From positions 301,683-365,682 of the forward strand of contig RPFO01000359.1 of the NCBI GenBank assembly GCA_009746045.1: DNA of 64,000 nt, given 5' to 3'. Every line of letters starts with the position of its first letter. Position 1 is the first letter of the stretch. The DNA is from Mesostigma viride. Taxonomy: Eukaryota; Streptophyta; Mesostigmatophyceae; Mesostigmatales; Mesostigmataceae. The notes under the pieces were generated by a model. It saw only the letters and a list, made by a program, of their open reading frames with translations. It searched no databases and was not told the origin of the DNA. The translations under genes and the position numbers were made by a program. Shown here in pieces: positions 50,474 through 62,872 of this stretch.

Positions 50474-51004
50474 TGTCAGGATATGCCCCAATATGCCTGA
50501 CAGTCTTTTTATTGAGTGTGCTAGTTTCGGGTATACCGGAACTTATATGACTACTTTCTTCTACATTTTACTAAATATATTAGTTAGCTAAATATATTAG
50601 TTAGCTGACATCCGTACCCTAGTGGTACTGTAACCAGTGGTACTGTAGCCAGTGGTACTGTAGCCGTCTGACAAAATTTGCCTGGCTCCGCGCTACGCGC
50701 CGACCCTATGTTCACTAAGTGCTGCCCTGGAGGCGCAATGTCCTTGTACTTGCATACTTGTGATCTGACGCATCATTTTAGTGTGGATGTAAGCCACCCA
50801 CTTGTGTGTGGCGGCTGGATGCACTTTAACTTATACCGTAGATTATTTCCAGATCGACGGATACTGCGACAGTGTGTTTTTCCACTTAATGTTGCCCCTG
50901 CAATTGTCATGGCTACCCGTTTGTACGCCGACTCAAAGTCAATATATAAAATCAGTAAAGCATTATTCGATCTTTAAGCCTGCCACCTGTCCTACATTTT
51001 GACA
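50474..51004 (+). repeat. 3' LTR of gag-only element
   Basis: 531 bp, identical in inspection to 48168-48698. Confidence 0.95.
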
Positions 51005-51009
51005 TAAAT

Positions 51010-51039
51010 ACCACGTGGGCTATTCAGATAGGAATGCTA
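51010..51039 (+). repeat. 5' LTR of element 3, piece 2
   Basis: 30 bp matching 63347-63376 with one change (ACCACG versus ACCATG). Confidence 0.9.
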
Positions 51040-51084
51040 TACACATCAATCCGGCGCAGCGCCGGGCCGTTCCCCGGTAATTCC

Positions 51085-52030
51085 CGCGCGAAAGTTGACG
51101 AAATTCGGTGCGCGCGTGCAATGTTGACTGAAATTCGGTGTGCAAGGCTATGGTAGCTGAAAATTTATTGCTCACGGAATACGAAGCCATTGTGTACCGG
51201 ATTTCGCTTGTTCGAACGGCATTGTCATAGGGAAAAATAATATTTACAAAAAAACTCGCGAAACGCTGCTGTATTGGGTGTGAACGAGGACAAGCACGCA
51301 GTTGGCGCAGTTTTTGCTCGCCGTCCGACCAGACCCGTGCATCTTTAAGGTAAGGTCTCGTTGCCCAAACTACTTGACGGTGGAAACGAACACGTTCCAC
51401 CAGTTCCTTACATCATTTCAAAGAAACCCAGCGTAGGATTTCCCTTAATTTTGCGTTTCCGATTTTTACGCCCCTTCCGCGAAAAAGTGAGAATTATAGG
51501 AGCGCTGACAGGGGCAACACTGCATGTCGTGCTTTTAATCGCTTTTTCGTCTTTTCTTGCAGCTATATGACTTCGCTTGGGCGCAGCAACATCGCCCGGT
51601 GTTTATCCTGCGGGCGGGGCTTGCTGGCCCCGTCCGGAGTGTGCTCGGGGTGCGGGAAAAACCACAGCTACTGGTTTATAACGTCGACAACCCCCCATTT
51701 TCTGGTCATTAACCGGCGTATTCTTGTGGTTTAAGCTTCCGGCGACGGGCGAAAAGAGCTCTTACCATGACGGCATGCTCTGGGGAGGCGTTCCGAGAAG
51801 GACTGGGGCGGGCAGGCAAATTTACACGCGACAGTGCCCGCACGTCGCCTGCGCACCCCGGCGTACAAGGCAAAGCGCAGTGTTTCCCTCCTGGACGGCC
51901 CATCGCTGCCTTTGCCGGGCGGCATGTTGGGGAGGCGGCTCCTTCTTCCTTTCTTACCGCCCGTTTCATAGTTCATACCCCGTGAGTTTCCCAACGGAGG
52001 CGTGTTAATGATGAGCGGCTGCATGCATGA
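51085..52030. other. No gene recognised in left part of the TIR element
   Basis: Overlapping ORFs on both strands near 51709-52024 arise from GC-rich sequence without domain pattern. Confidence 0.4.
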
Positions 52031-52039
52031 ATGAACGGG

Positions 52040-52946
<907 letters not shown>

Positions 52947-52994
52947 TCTCTGCTTAGGCGTTGGAGCACACGCATGCACTGGAGGAAGGGGGTG

Positions 52995-53227
52995 ATGAAA
53001 ACCCAGACCAACTGTCGCACCCACCCCTCCACCTTCACCAAGCGTAAGGCCAAGCGTGCCATGGGGGTAGGGTAGCGGACGCAAGTCACCAACGTCAGGG
53101 TGCTCACCAGGCTGGTGGATGAGAAGATGGGGGGCAGGCCCCTGTCAGATGCAGAGAAGAAGAAAAGGAAAAGGATGCAGCAGGGCCGTGAGAACGTGCC
53201 CCCGGGTGTGGCATTAGCCACTATATA
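52995..53227 (+). pseudogene. Possible captured exon with premature stop
   Basis: One frame reads [20 protein letters not shown], then AMGVG, a TAG, then [44 protein letters not shown] and a stop. The lysine-rich, ordinary-looking C-terminus stands out from surrounding repeats. No family recognised; it could be a transposase tail or captured host exon. Confidence 0.25.
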
Positions 53228-53399
53228 GCTAGCTAGCTGGCTAGAGGTGTGTTATTAATGCATTGTACTATAGGCATGTGCCCCCAAGTATGCCTTCCTG
53301 CATTGTAAATATGATGCATAATGTAATGATGTGTTGTTTGGAACCTTCTGTACACCAAGGTGGAATGATTGCCATGAAACCCTTGTAAGAACAATAGAA

Positions 53400-54120
53400 A
53401 GCTGCTTTTTCTGTGGTATTTATGCTAGCATCTGTCACCAATTTGTCATCCAACCAGCCTGAAGCTTTGTGGGCAGGCTGCATGGGATGTGTTTCGAACA
53501 TGTGCCAAGTTCTAGCTCCAACTGAGTCCACTTGGGTCTTATATATGTGCAAACCTATGATGAAATACTTGGAAAACACTGAAAAACTGCATTTTGGGGG
53601 TATTTATGCTAGCATTTGTCACCAATTTGTCATCCAACCAGCCTGAAACTTTGTGGGCATGCTGCATGGGATGTGTTTAGAACATGTGCAAAGTTCCAGG
53701 CCCAACTGAGTTCATTTGGTGTCATTATGTATGCATATGTGTGATAAAACCCTTAAAAAACCATGAAAAACTGCATTTTTTGGGTATTTATGCTAGCATT
53801 TGTCACCAATTTGTCATCCAACCAGCCTGAAACTTTGTGGGCATGCTGCATGGGATGTGTTTAGAACATGTGCAAAGTTCCAGGCCCAACTGAGTTCATT
53901 TGGTGTCATTATGTATGCATATGCGTGATAAAACCCTTAAAAAACCATGAAAAACTGCATTTTTTGGGTATTTATGCTAGCATTTGTCACCAATTTGTCA
54001 TCCAACCAGCCTGAAACTTTGTGGGCATGCTGCATGGGATGTGTTTAGAACATGTGCAAAGTTCCAGGCCCAACTGAGTTCATTTGATGTCATTATATAT
54101 GCATACATGCCAGAAAGTGC
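53400..54120. repeat. Satellite array, 184-bp unit, complement orientation
   Basis: Four units share TTTATGCTAGCATTTGTCAC, CAATTTGTCATCCAACCAGC and GATGTGTTTAGAACATGTGC. This is the same satellite as 1434-2530 on the other strand. Confidence 0.9.
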
Positions 54121-54314
54121 TGAAAATACGGTATTTTTTGCTAGCAAATGTCACCATGTTACCATGGTGCCGACTCCCAAAAAATTTTTTGACCACATGG
54201 CATCATAAGATATCTGATTAGGTACCTTGGTGCCAAATTTGAGGCCAAACTGACTATTAGCCTATCTTGAAATAATTACCAGGGAACAAAAACGCGTTTT
54301 TGGATTGATGTGTA

Positions 54315-54675
54315 GTCGAGTCGCATACGTTTCCCTAGATATAGGTACTTTGGGTACTGAGGTACTTGACAGATGTCAGTACCCAGTATACGTAGTGTCC
54401 TGTCATTGGACGGTACTAGAGTATCCTAGATAGGGACCGTACTGCATTGTGCATTGATCTGTGATCGCACGATGCAGTGACTAGACTGCTACCTATCATC
54501 GTGCGGCCTCGGGCCAACGGCCTGCACCCAACGGTCACTGGCGGCGCAGCCAGTGAGAGGAACGTTGATAAAGGGTAAACCTATTTTCTAATGAACCAAG
54601 CAATTAATTCATTGCTCGATCTCAGCACTCTGTGTTCTCAAGCATTGTACCAAGTCGGTCACTCGTATTCTAACT
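54315..54675 (+). repeat. 5' LTR of element 3, piece 3
   Basis: 361 bp matching 63377-63735. It ends TTCTAACT. Confidence 0.9.
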
Positions 54676-54694
54676 TGAATTTTATCTGCTACCA

Positions 54695-55051
54695 ATGGCT
54701 ATCCCTAACAAGAATGTCGCTAATAAGCTTAACTTTAACGAGGATGATGACGGGCAGGATCGGCGGATGCCCAAAGACAACAATAAGAAGCCGGCTGGCG
54801 ATGCGGCCATTTCAAAGAAAAAGAAGAAAAACAAAAAGAACAACAATGTCTGCCAGGAGGAGGGGACGGCGGCCGCAAGGCCGACCGACCTACCCCCCTC
54901 CCCTGAGAAGCCGGAGGACGAGACGGCTCCCCCCCGGGGGACCGGCTTACCCTCGACTCCGGCGGCTGCAACAGACGAAACCACGGCTGGAGCAGCCATG
55001 GCTGCGGAGCCCTCGGCGGTCAACCCCACTGAGGCTCCCCAGTTCGGCTGA
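54695..55051 (+). CDS. Leader ORF of element 3, 118 aa
   Basis: It starts 19 nt after the LTR (MAIPNKNVANKLNFNEDDDG). Lys-rich block KKKKKNKKNN then Pro/Glu/Ala-rich low complexity. A second similar block follows at 55051-55290 in other frames (also Lys/Asn-rich then Pro/Thr-rich), suggesting a tandem duplication. No domain; its position equals ORF0 of element 1. Confidence 0.35.
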   Translation: MAIPNKNVANKLNFNEDDDGQDRRMPKDNNKKPAGDAAISKKKKKNKKNNNVCQEEGTAAARPTDLPPSPEKPEDETAPPRGTGLPSTPAAATDETTAGAAMAAEPSAVNPTEAPQFG

Positions 55052-55292
55052 TGTCGGTGCGCCTGCATGCAATAACAACAAAACAAAAAGAAGACAAGGA
55101 AAAAGAAAAAGAAAACAAAAGAACAACCATGACAATACCAGCCAGGTGGAGGGTCCGGCTGCCGCGAGGCAGTCCGAACAACCCCCCTCCCCTGTGCGCC
55201 AGCCGGTGGCGGAGCCGGTTCCCCTACGGGGCACCGACCAACCCTCTTCCCCGGCGGCTGCGACAGCAGCACCCACTGCTGGAGCATGCAGC

Positions 55293-55939
55293 AGTTAGGT
55301 TAATATTGTGCGGAAACCTTTTTGCCACTTGGGCTTCTCAGGTTCCGCACAATATTACCGGCGATAACCACTCGCCGGACACTCAAGTTCACGCCGGCGT
55401 GAACTTGAGTGTCCGGCGAGTGGTTATCGCCGGTAATATTGTGCGGAATCTGAGAAGCCCAAGTGGCAAAAAGGCTTCCGCACAATATTAACCTAACTAA
55501 AACCTAGCCTCTTGGGGCGAGGATGAATCACTAGGCTCGGAACACCCGTAGATATGAATATAATCGAATATGAGCGCCGGTTCGCGCGAATATCGATATG
55601 AATATGATTGAATATGAGCATCTCCTTGGTGCGCATATGATTAGAGCCGGGTGCCAAATCGGAACGAATTATTCCCCCAAATAATCCGCTTCCGAGTGGA
55701 TTCGAACCTGCGCCCCGCAAGGATCCAGGTCTTAGTTAGGTTAATATTGTGCGGAAACCTTTTTGCCACTTGGGCTTCTCAGGTTCCGCACAATATTACC
55801 GGCGATAACCACTCGCCGGACACTCAAGTTCACGCCGGTGTGAACTTGAGTGTCCGGCGAGTGGTTATCGCCGGTAATATTGTGCGGAACCTGAGAAGCC
55901 CAAGTGGCAAAAAGGTTTCCGCACAATATTAACCTAACT
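55293..55939. mobile_element. Miniature element with palindromic 206-bp terminal repeats
   Basis: Two 206-bp copies (55293-55498 and 55734-55939) are direct repeats, and each is itself an almost perfect hairpin centred on TTCACGCCGG. They start AGTTAGGTTAAT and end ATTAACCTAACT. The duplication GCAGC at 55288-55292 and 55940-55944 flanks the pair as one unit, so it moved as a single 647-bp element. The AGT...ACT ends and 5-bp duplication match the large LTR elements here, suggesting a TRIM-like derivative mobilised by their integrase. A simple fold-back transposon is the alternative. Confidence 0.8.
55499..55733. other. Interior of the miniature element, with a B-box-like sequence
   Basis: GGATTCGAACC at 55698-55708 is the complement of the pol III B box GGTTCGAATCC. 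The surrounding minus-strand text looks like the 3' half of a tRNA, but the T stem does not pair well. Two GAATATGA-type repeats lie near 55550-55620. Confidence 0.4.
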
Positions 55940-55944
55940 GCAGC

Positions 55945-56930
55945 CATGGCAACGGCAATGCGGCAGGAAAACAACCCCCCAGGAGGCACCGGCACCGCGC
56001 CGGCCCCTGGGGCTTCCAGCGTAAGCAAGTCCGTTGCTTTCTTTCCTCATGCATGCTCTGATATAATGCTCAAGAGCGGTGGCTATCTTTTCAACATATC
56101 ATAACCAAACAGAAAGCTATCGCTGCAGCATGAGGAGCATAGAAACGCTCCAGCTGTTATGTGATAAAAGCACTCCTGGCCTATCCCCATCGCCGGCGGT
56201 GGGCGGCCTGGGCTGGACGGCATATGCAAACGAGACAAGTATCACCGTCCACCCCAACGTGAGTTATCTGAATGAATGTCATGTCTTTTGAACGCAGATC
56301 TCCCCATTTTATTTGGGATGAGTGTAAGGGTATTGTTGCTTTCTATGGCAGCACAGCCTCTACCCTCTATGGAGACTGTTGATCCTCTCTATGTCAGGGC
56401 TGAGGGCCCTTAATCAAACCCACTGCTGTCAACTCCCTAGACATGGAGCTTGCCAAGCAGCCGCACGTAATCAATAACGCATGCAGTAGTGGCAGAAGCC
56501 ATTACCAAACGCATGTACTTGCGGACCGTAAAGACCTGGCTGGTGCTAACGCTCAAGCAGCACCGGGAGGCAATAACAAGCAACACTAACAGAAAACAAA
56601 CAAACAAACAAAACTGTTACCAAACCATGGTTGGTGTTGAGGCAGCACAGACAGATGCTGTCCTCTCACTACAAACAAACAAACGAAACGGTTACCAAGC
56701 CATGGTTGGTGTTGAGGCGGCACGGCTACTGTCCTCTCACTACAAACAAACAAACGAAACGGTTAACAAACCATGGTTGGTGTTGAGGCAGCACAGCTAC
56801 TGTCCTCTCATTACAAGCAAACAAACGAAAATGTTACCAACCCATGGTGGGTTTTGAGGCAGCAAAGATACTGTCCTCTCAATCAATATGTACAATGAAC
56901 AAACAAGAAAAGCTGCGATTAATTAACAAT
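55945..56930 (+). other. Degenerate internal region of element 3 with short tandem repeats
   Basis: From 56610 to 56880 there are four imperfect units of about 70-75 bp: CCATGGTTGGTGTTGAGGCA, then TACTGTCCTCTCACTACAAA, then CAAACAAACGAAACGGTTAC. Text near 56340-56480 is a decayed copy of 59420-59550 (before the integrase), so part of this region is an internal duplication. No intact gene. Confidence 0.5.
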
Positions 56931-58727
56931 CGGTGTTCTCTGAACGTAGTTTCTTTATAACAGATGAGAATGAACGCCGCTATGTGAGTGGTACTACGGG
57001 ACGGTGGGCCTTGGGCTGGACCGGTTCCATGAGTTAGAATTAGTTGGCCAGTTTTGTATGGCCATTTCTAGTTCGTTAAGTTAAGTAGCAATTAAGTTAC
57101 TGTTGCTGACGGCTCATGAGGCGAGCCCGGGCTACGCCGCCCTAAAGTGCCAATTGCACGATGTTCTAGGTCTCTTTTTCTTGTATAATCGGATGTATGG
57201 GGTATGGGTATGGCCCGGATTACAAGAAATTTAATGCTGCCCTAATCGCGTCAGCCTTTTGGCTGGCGGTGGCCGATTAGAGATGGCGCGTGACTGACAT
57301 AGCTTGAACAGTCACGTGACTGTGAAAAAGAAATTAATTACCCTCGTCGGTTTTCTCCCCGCAGCTGGGTTCTTGGCCGACGAGAGACTATAAAATACTT
57401 CGCGTTTGCCTGCGCGTGGCACCTGTACGGAACTCTGAAACCATGAGTAAGATTTCCGTGCCACGCTGCAGTGCCTACCGCTTTGCTGCGGAATGTCGCA
57501 GCAGGGTTGCAGTTCCTGACTACTGACTGCCGAAGGAAGGGTGGTCGGGTTACTTTCAGTGGGCATTGTGATGGACGACAAGTCTGTCGGCCCTCGCGTA
57601 AGTAGAAAAATATTTACCAGCATCCGCTCTTATGGGTGCGTGAGGTCTCGGGAATGTGGTGGGGACGAATTCCGGAATTATGCAATATTTCGATTCAGAC
57701 CGAGACTTAAGGGGCCAGTTTAACAGACGGACCTGGGCCGGGCAGGACCAAATATTTTGGCCGGCCCAGTTGCGCTTGCGCTTTATCGGCCGCTGGGGTG
57801 TGTGATGAGAGCCTGCTCATCAACTAAAACCTGAAATATGGAAAGTTACTCCCCCAGGTGACAACGTTGACAGTAATCGAGATATGGTGGCATCGGGTGA
57901 CGTCCTACAAGTTGTCGTCACGTTAGGGCGGCACTGGCCTTTGAGGGAGGTCCGTGGTCGTTAAACGAGGCGTCTTCTTCCTTGTCTTTGCGTGCACATT
58001 CAACACCCTCTTTTACTGGCCGAGGGTGGAAGGCTGGGGGGGGCCCTGCGAAGGGTTATCGTGCATGAGGCTCGCTACAGCCGCCGGCGATTGTAATGGT
58101 CGTGACCGTTGCGGCAGGGCAGCCTCGAGAGCCACTGAGCGAAAGTGGTTGGCGGAGCTTTGGAGATAAAGCACCAGGAAAGGGGGTTGGGTAACGAGAA
58201 CTACAATCAATCATGAAATGGGTGCAGCGTGGCAGGCTCACTTATGGGTTCTGTAATTGCCCACTTATTGTTTTAATCAAATGTTGGTGGATTGGTAATA
58301 GTGGGAATAGAATCGGTGTTCTCTGAACGTAGTTTCTTTATAACAGATGAGAATGAACGCCGCTATGTGAGTGGTACTACGGGACGGTGGGCCTTGGGCT
58401 GGACCGGTTCCATGAGTTAGAATTAGTTGGCCAGTTTTGTATGGCCATTTCTAGTTCGTTAAGTTAAGTAGCAATTAAGTTACTGTTGCTGACGGCTCAT
58501 GAGGCGAGCCCGGGCTACGCCGCCCTAAAGTGCCAATTGCACGATGTTCTAGGTCTCTTTTTCTTGTCCCCCCCCCCCCCCCTCTTCTTGTGTTTGTTTC
58601 TAGGGTAACGAGAACTACAATCAATCATGAAATGGGTGCAGCGTGGCAGGCTCACTCATGGGTTCTGTAATTGCCCACTTATTGTTTTAATCAAATGTTG
58701 GTGGATTGGTAATAGTGGGAATAGAAT
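56931..58727. mobile_element. Second dimeric non-coding element, B-internal-A-B-spacer-A
   Basis: B copies at 56931-57184 and 58314-58567 (254 bp); A copies at 58189-58313 and 58603-58727 (125 bp). The internal part (57185-58188) is present only in the first unit; the second has a 35-bp spacer of C-run plus pyrimidines ending CTAG. The target duplication AACAAT is at 56925-56930 and 58728-58733. It starts CGGTGTTCTCTGAACGTAGT and ends GGGAATAGAAT. The start, the TTATTGTTTTAAT motif in A and the internal TTACC...CAGCT landmark are shared with 10868-12831, but most sequence differs. No CDS recognised. Confidence 0.8.
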
Positions 58728-58754
58728 AACAATACCAACAACAGGCCCTCACAG

Positions 58755-59162
<408 letters not shown>

Positions 59163-59480
59163 AGGCAACCTGGCAACCCTGGAAGGGTCAGGTGCCTGAG
59201 GTGCTTCCAGACGGGGCACAGCCGCAACCAGTGCAACCACAACCCTACACTGGCAACAATGTGGATCTCTGCCCAGGCTGCCACTACACGAGGCACAACC
59301 TGGCCAGCTCCAGGCAGCCGTTGCAACAGGCCTCGCTACCCAAATCAATGTGAGTTCTCTCACCTTGCTTACTCTGAGGATGATGATCTCATTACCATTG
59401 GGGATGGCAGCCAGGGCATAATTGATTTTGAGGCAGCAACCTTACTGTCCTCCCAACACCCTGTCTGGAACCTTACATAA
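59163..59480 (+). pseudogene. gag: Gag C-terminus with zinc knuckle (element 3)
   Basis: The frame reads CLRCFQTGHSRNQC (CX2CX4HX4C, codons from 59193), then TRGTTWPAPGS, an acidic YSEDDDLITI stretch, and stops at 59481. The N-terminal capsid region is missing or destroyed by the dimeric element and the AAC tract. The next ORF (integrase) is in another phase, so a frameshift lies at about 59440-59470. Confidence 0.65.
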
Positions 59481-59548
59481 AAGCACTAACCCCTACTGTT
59501 GACAACTCCATAGATATCAAGGAGCTTGCTCATCAGCTGCACCTAGCC

Positions 59549-61560
59549 ATGGGTCATGAAACAGTGGCTGAGGAACTGGCCAGACGGCTGGGGGGTAGTA
59601 GCATGGGAAAACAACTCAGGAATGCAGTAAAACTGGCTAGACAACACTGTCAAGAATGTCAGTTCAATAGCCCCAAACCTCAAAAATGGCATACTGCAAC
59701 TCCTTCCACCACTAGGGGCATGATAGTGGGGGATGTGATGCACATCAACAAAGATGTCCAACCCTACCTGATCCTAAAAGATTCATGGTCCAGGTTCACA
59801 GTAATGGAACCCCTACCTGGCATGTCTGCAGGGCAGCTACGTGTTGCACTCATGATTGCTTTACCCAGATTCTACCCAGTTGACAGAATTTTGCTTGATC
59901 AACAATTTTCTTGTCTGACTGACCTGGAAGGGTGTGAAGCAATAGAGATTGCTGGGCTGGAAGATCATGAGGGTCAGGGGGTCATTGAAAGAACCATCAG
60001 ATCTGTCAAAACCCTACTAGCCAAAAATCCTTCCAAGGATGCTACTTCAGGGGTCTATTGTGACAGGGCACTCTGGTGTCATGAAATGTGCACAACCCTA
60101 AACATGAGACCTGTCTTGCATGCCAAGTGGGGTGAAGTAATCCCAGCAGGCCTGCAGGCAGGTGTATATCCCCCAGAGGTGATAGCACTGTACAACACTG
60201 CACGTGCACAAACCTCAGCAAAACTGGCAGAAAAAGATAAAACCCATCCCAGGCCAGTATTCCAAAAAGGTGATCAAGTTCTCTATTACAAGGAAAACAG
60301 CTTTGGTAAGGTTGGAACTTGGCTAGGTCCAGTTACCATCCGTGGATTTACCAAAAACAGCAAGACCGTGGAGGTCAAGCACAATATCAATGGGAAGCGT
60401 CACAGGGTGAGCTGTCATAGAATTAAGAAGTATTATTCTCCCATGGCAGACGTGCCTGGGGAAGAGTCTTTAAGCATGGACTCACTACTTCTATCTGGCA
60501 ACTCCAGCATGCCCAGCAGTAGCCCTGAGCCACCAATTACTGCTGTTGACAGCACCACAGCACCCTCTGTGAACCCTTCCACCCTCAGTGAAGCCAGGCC
60601 CACTTCACAACCTGGGGATTGCTTAACCAGGCACGAGGTAGCTGGGTTGGAAGCATTAGCTCAGCCCCAAGGCACCAAATTGTCTGCCAACCCTCCCGCT
60701 CTGAGGTCAAGATTGGCAGTCGCCTTGCAAGCATTACACAGGTCACATAAGCAACAAGCTGCTGTGGCCGAAGGGTTGGCAAAAGTCTCAGCTGTGTGCA
60801 CTAGTCAGGACCCCTGGACCCTGGCAATAGACACTCAGGCACAGGTCAGTGTGATCAGTGCACAAGCCATCCCTGGTCTTGAGATTGCACCTTCATTTTG
60901 GGCACGGGTGCAGGATTTCTCAGGCCAAAGCTCACTGGATGTAGTGGGACAAGTGATGCTCCCTATACTTGGTATTCAGACACCCTTCCAGGTGGTGGAG
61001 GGGTACTCTGGTAACACCTTGTTGGGGGAACCTTTTGTATCCTATCCTGGGGTGCTTATCTCAGCTAATGAGCTCAGTGTCACAGGGGTGGGTGCAGTTC
61101 CTCTGGACCACTTTAAAATCCCTCTCTCCAGTATTGTCCCTGGTATGGATGCTGTCATCAAGGCAGTCAACACTCAGTATGCACCAGGGGAGATCCCTGA
61201 TCTGGACAAGTTAGTGCACAGCCAGTTCCTCCATCCCTCAGCCTTTGGGCTGGGTAAGTGGGACATAGCCATGCACTCACCCCACCAAATCTCCCACGTC
61301 ATACAAGAATGCAAAACACAAAAAGGGTTTACCAAGTGGCTGATGGCCATTGTCCACCAAGCCAGGCAGGAATGGGTCCTGCCCAACCCCAAAAACCCTC
61401 AATACAAACCTCCTGTCACCCCTTCATGGGACGTGCCAGAGGGAGCCAAAAAGCTCAGATTAAAATTTGTTCTCAAACAAAAACCACAAAAAGTGGGCTC
61501 CCCAATCTTCCATGCCAGACCATGTGTCACAGAATTAAAGGGGACATCCACACTGCCAAA
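59549..61560 (+). CDS. pol: Integrase, SH3-like module, protease and start of RT in one frame (element 3)
   Basis: A single frame shows the domain order directly. The zinc module (LHLAMGHETV...CQECQF) starts just upstream. The integrase core has Asp 62 (GDVMHI), Asp 117 (LDQQFS) and Glu 147 (VIERTIR). The SH3-like module is at about 236-297 (KGDQVLYYKENS...WLGPVTIRGF...HRIKKYYSP). A Ser/Pro linker and then the retropepsin-like domain follow, with Asp 428 in AIDTQAQVSVIS and NTLLGEPFVSYPG. RT starts at KLRLKFVLKQK...HARPCVTELKG. Phase is lost near 61560; the ORF continues out of frame to 61741. Confidence 0.88.
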
Positions 61561-62215
61561 AGGGGAAACTACACACCTGGGCTGCAACAAACCTCACTCA
61601 GGATCATGCTCTCCCTATTCCTCCACAACCTCAATGCAGGCCAAGACTATGTCTGCAAAGCCACTGATATTAAAAGGGCCTTCCTCAGGGGGGACCCAGA
61701 AAAGGCTGAATCTGTGTGGAAAGGGAAGGTGTACGTGGTAGACACCCCAGCTGTGTGGAAACCTTACATTGATGAGCCCCACCTTATCATCAACATTGGG
61801 GTGGAAGGGCTTGTCAGTGCCCCAAAAATTTTCAGAGACTCAGCAGAGGAAGTATTCAAAAAGCTCAAGGCCACGTATGATGACCTGGACCCATGCTTTT
61901 TTGTTGTACCCACCCCCTCTGGACTGCTGTTCTTTGTGTGGCATGGAGATGACCAACTCATTTGTGGGCCTAGAGCTGAGGTGGAAACATTTATTCAGCA
62001 GGTCCAGGAATCATATGAGATTGGCAAACAGGTGGAATTGAGCACAACCCCCATCCAGTTCTGTGGCATCATGTTGCAGCTGCACAGGCAGCCAGATCAG
62101 TGGGTCTGCTCTCTCTCTCCTCCTGCAGAATATATCCAAGATTGTCTAGATCTGCTGCAGACAACTACCTCCCCTTACACATGTGTGCCACTGTTCAGGG
62201 CAAACTGGGGTGGTG
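61560..62215 (+). pseudogene. pol: Reverse transcriptase core (element 3)
   Basis: Starting near 61560 the second frame gives NYTPGLQQTSLRIMLS, TDIKRAFLRGD, LVSAPKIFRD, DLDPCFFV and the active site VWHGDDQLICG. It then reads SYEIGKQVEL and FCGIMLQLHRQ. A further frameshift near 62200 moves it on (CATVQGKLGWW in the next frame). The motifs match element 2 RT closely. Confidence 0.8.
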
Positions 62216-62872
62216 GTCAGCCATCTGTGGGGCTCCCTTAGCTGTCATCAGCAGGGTCACCCATGATGTTCTAGTCAAGATAAAATGCAGTCACATCAGG
62301 AAGTTGGTCAATGACTGCCCCCCCTCATCCTCCATGGCCTGAATCTGATGGAAGACATCCACATCCAATGTGTCATGGACAGCTCCATGGAGAGCAGAAC
62401 AATCAATCAGATGGGGGCACGGGAATCAGGGCTGTTTTTTCTCACCAACAGGTCAGATTACATGTCCCTCACTTCCTGGTACAGCAGGCTACACCGCAGA
62501 AAACCTGGCAGCAGCAACTCAGCTGAATGTCGTGCTGTGGTGTCTGCTGCATTGCATGCTCGTTCCCTGCAGCACATGCTCACCTGGCTACAAACCCAGG
62601 CAGGCAGCACATGCAATGTCATCTCACATCTCTACACTGACAGCTTCTCTGTGATCAGTTTTCTAACCAAGAAATCTGTTTCTGCTGCTGTCCACACTGA
62701 CTTGGATTGGGTGATCCTCAAACAGGAGGCCACCTATTTTTCCAGCTGGACTCATGTGGATGATGAGGACAACCCAGCAGACGCTCTAACGAAGCTGCGG
62801 GATGCTGCTGGCCAACAGTACCAGCTCCTCTTTCAGAACATGAACCCCTATGATATCAGAGTCAGTGTTTGA
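62200..62872 (+). pseudogene. pol: RT thumb and RNase H (element 3)
   Basis: After short out-of-phase pieces, the frame from about 62348 reads VMDSSMESRTINQ, SWYSRLHRRKP, SSNSAECRAVVSA, LYTDSFSVISFL and DDEDNPADALTKL: a Copia-type RNase H with its acidic residues in place. It stops at 62870-62872. A frame change near 62340 separates it from the thumb. Confidence 0.8.

Larger units (their letters stand above)
48168..51004 (+). mobile_element. Gag-only LTR retrotransposon with tRNA-iMet primer site
   Basis: 531-bp LTRs (48168-48698, 50474-51004) appear identical and have TG...CA ends (TGTCAGG...TTTTGACA). The target duplication TAAAT is at 48163-48167 and 51005-51009. The primer site TGGTATCGGAGGGG directly follows the 5' LTR (48699-48712), and a purine tract (AAGGGGGG) directly precedes the 3' LTR. 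It encodes only Gag (49012-49905); no pol is present. It depends on enzymes supplied in trans by another Copia element. Confidence 0.93.
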
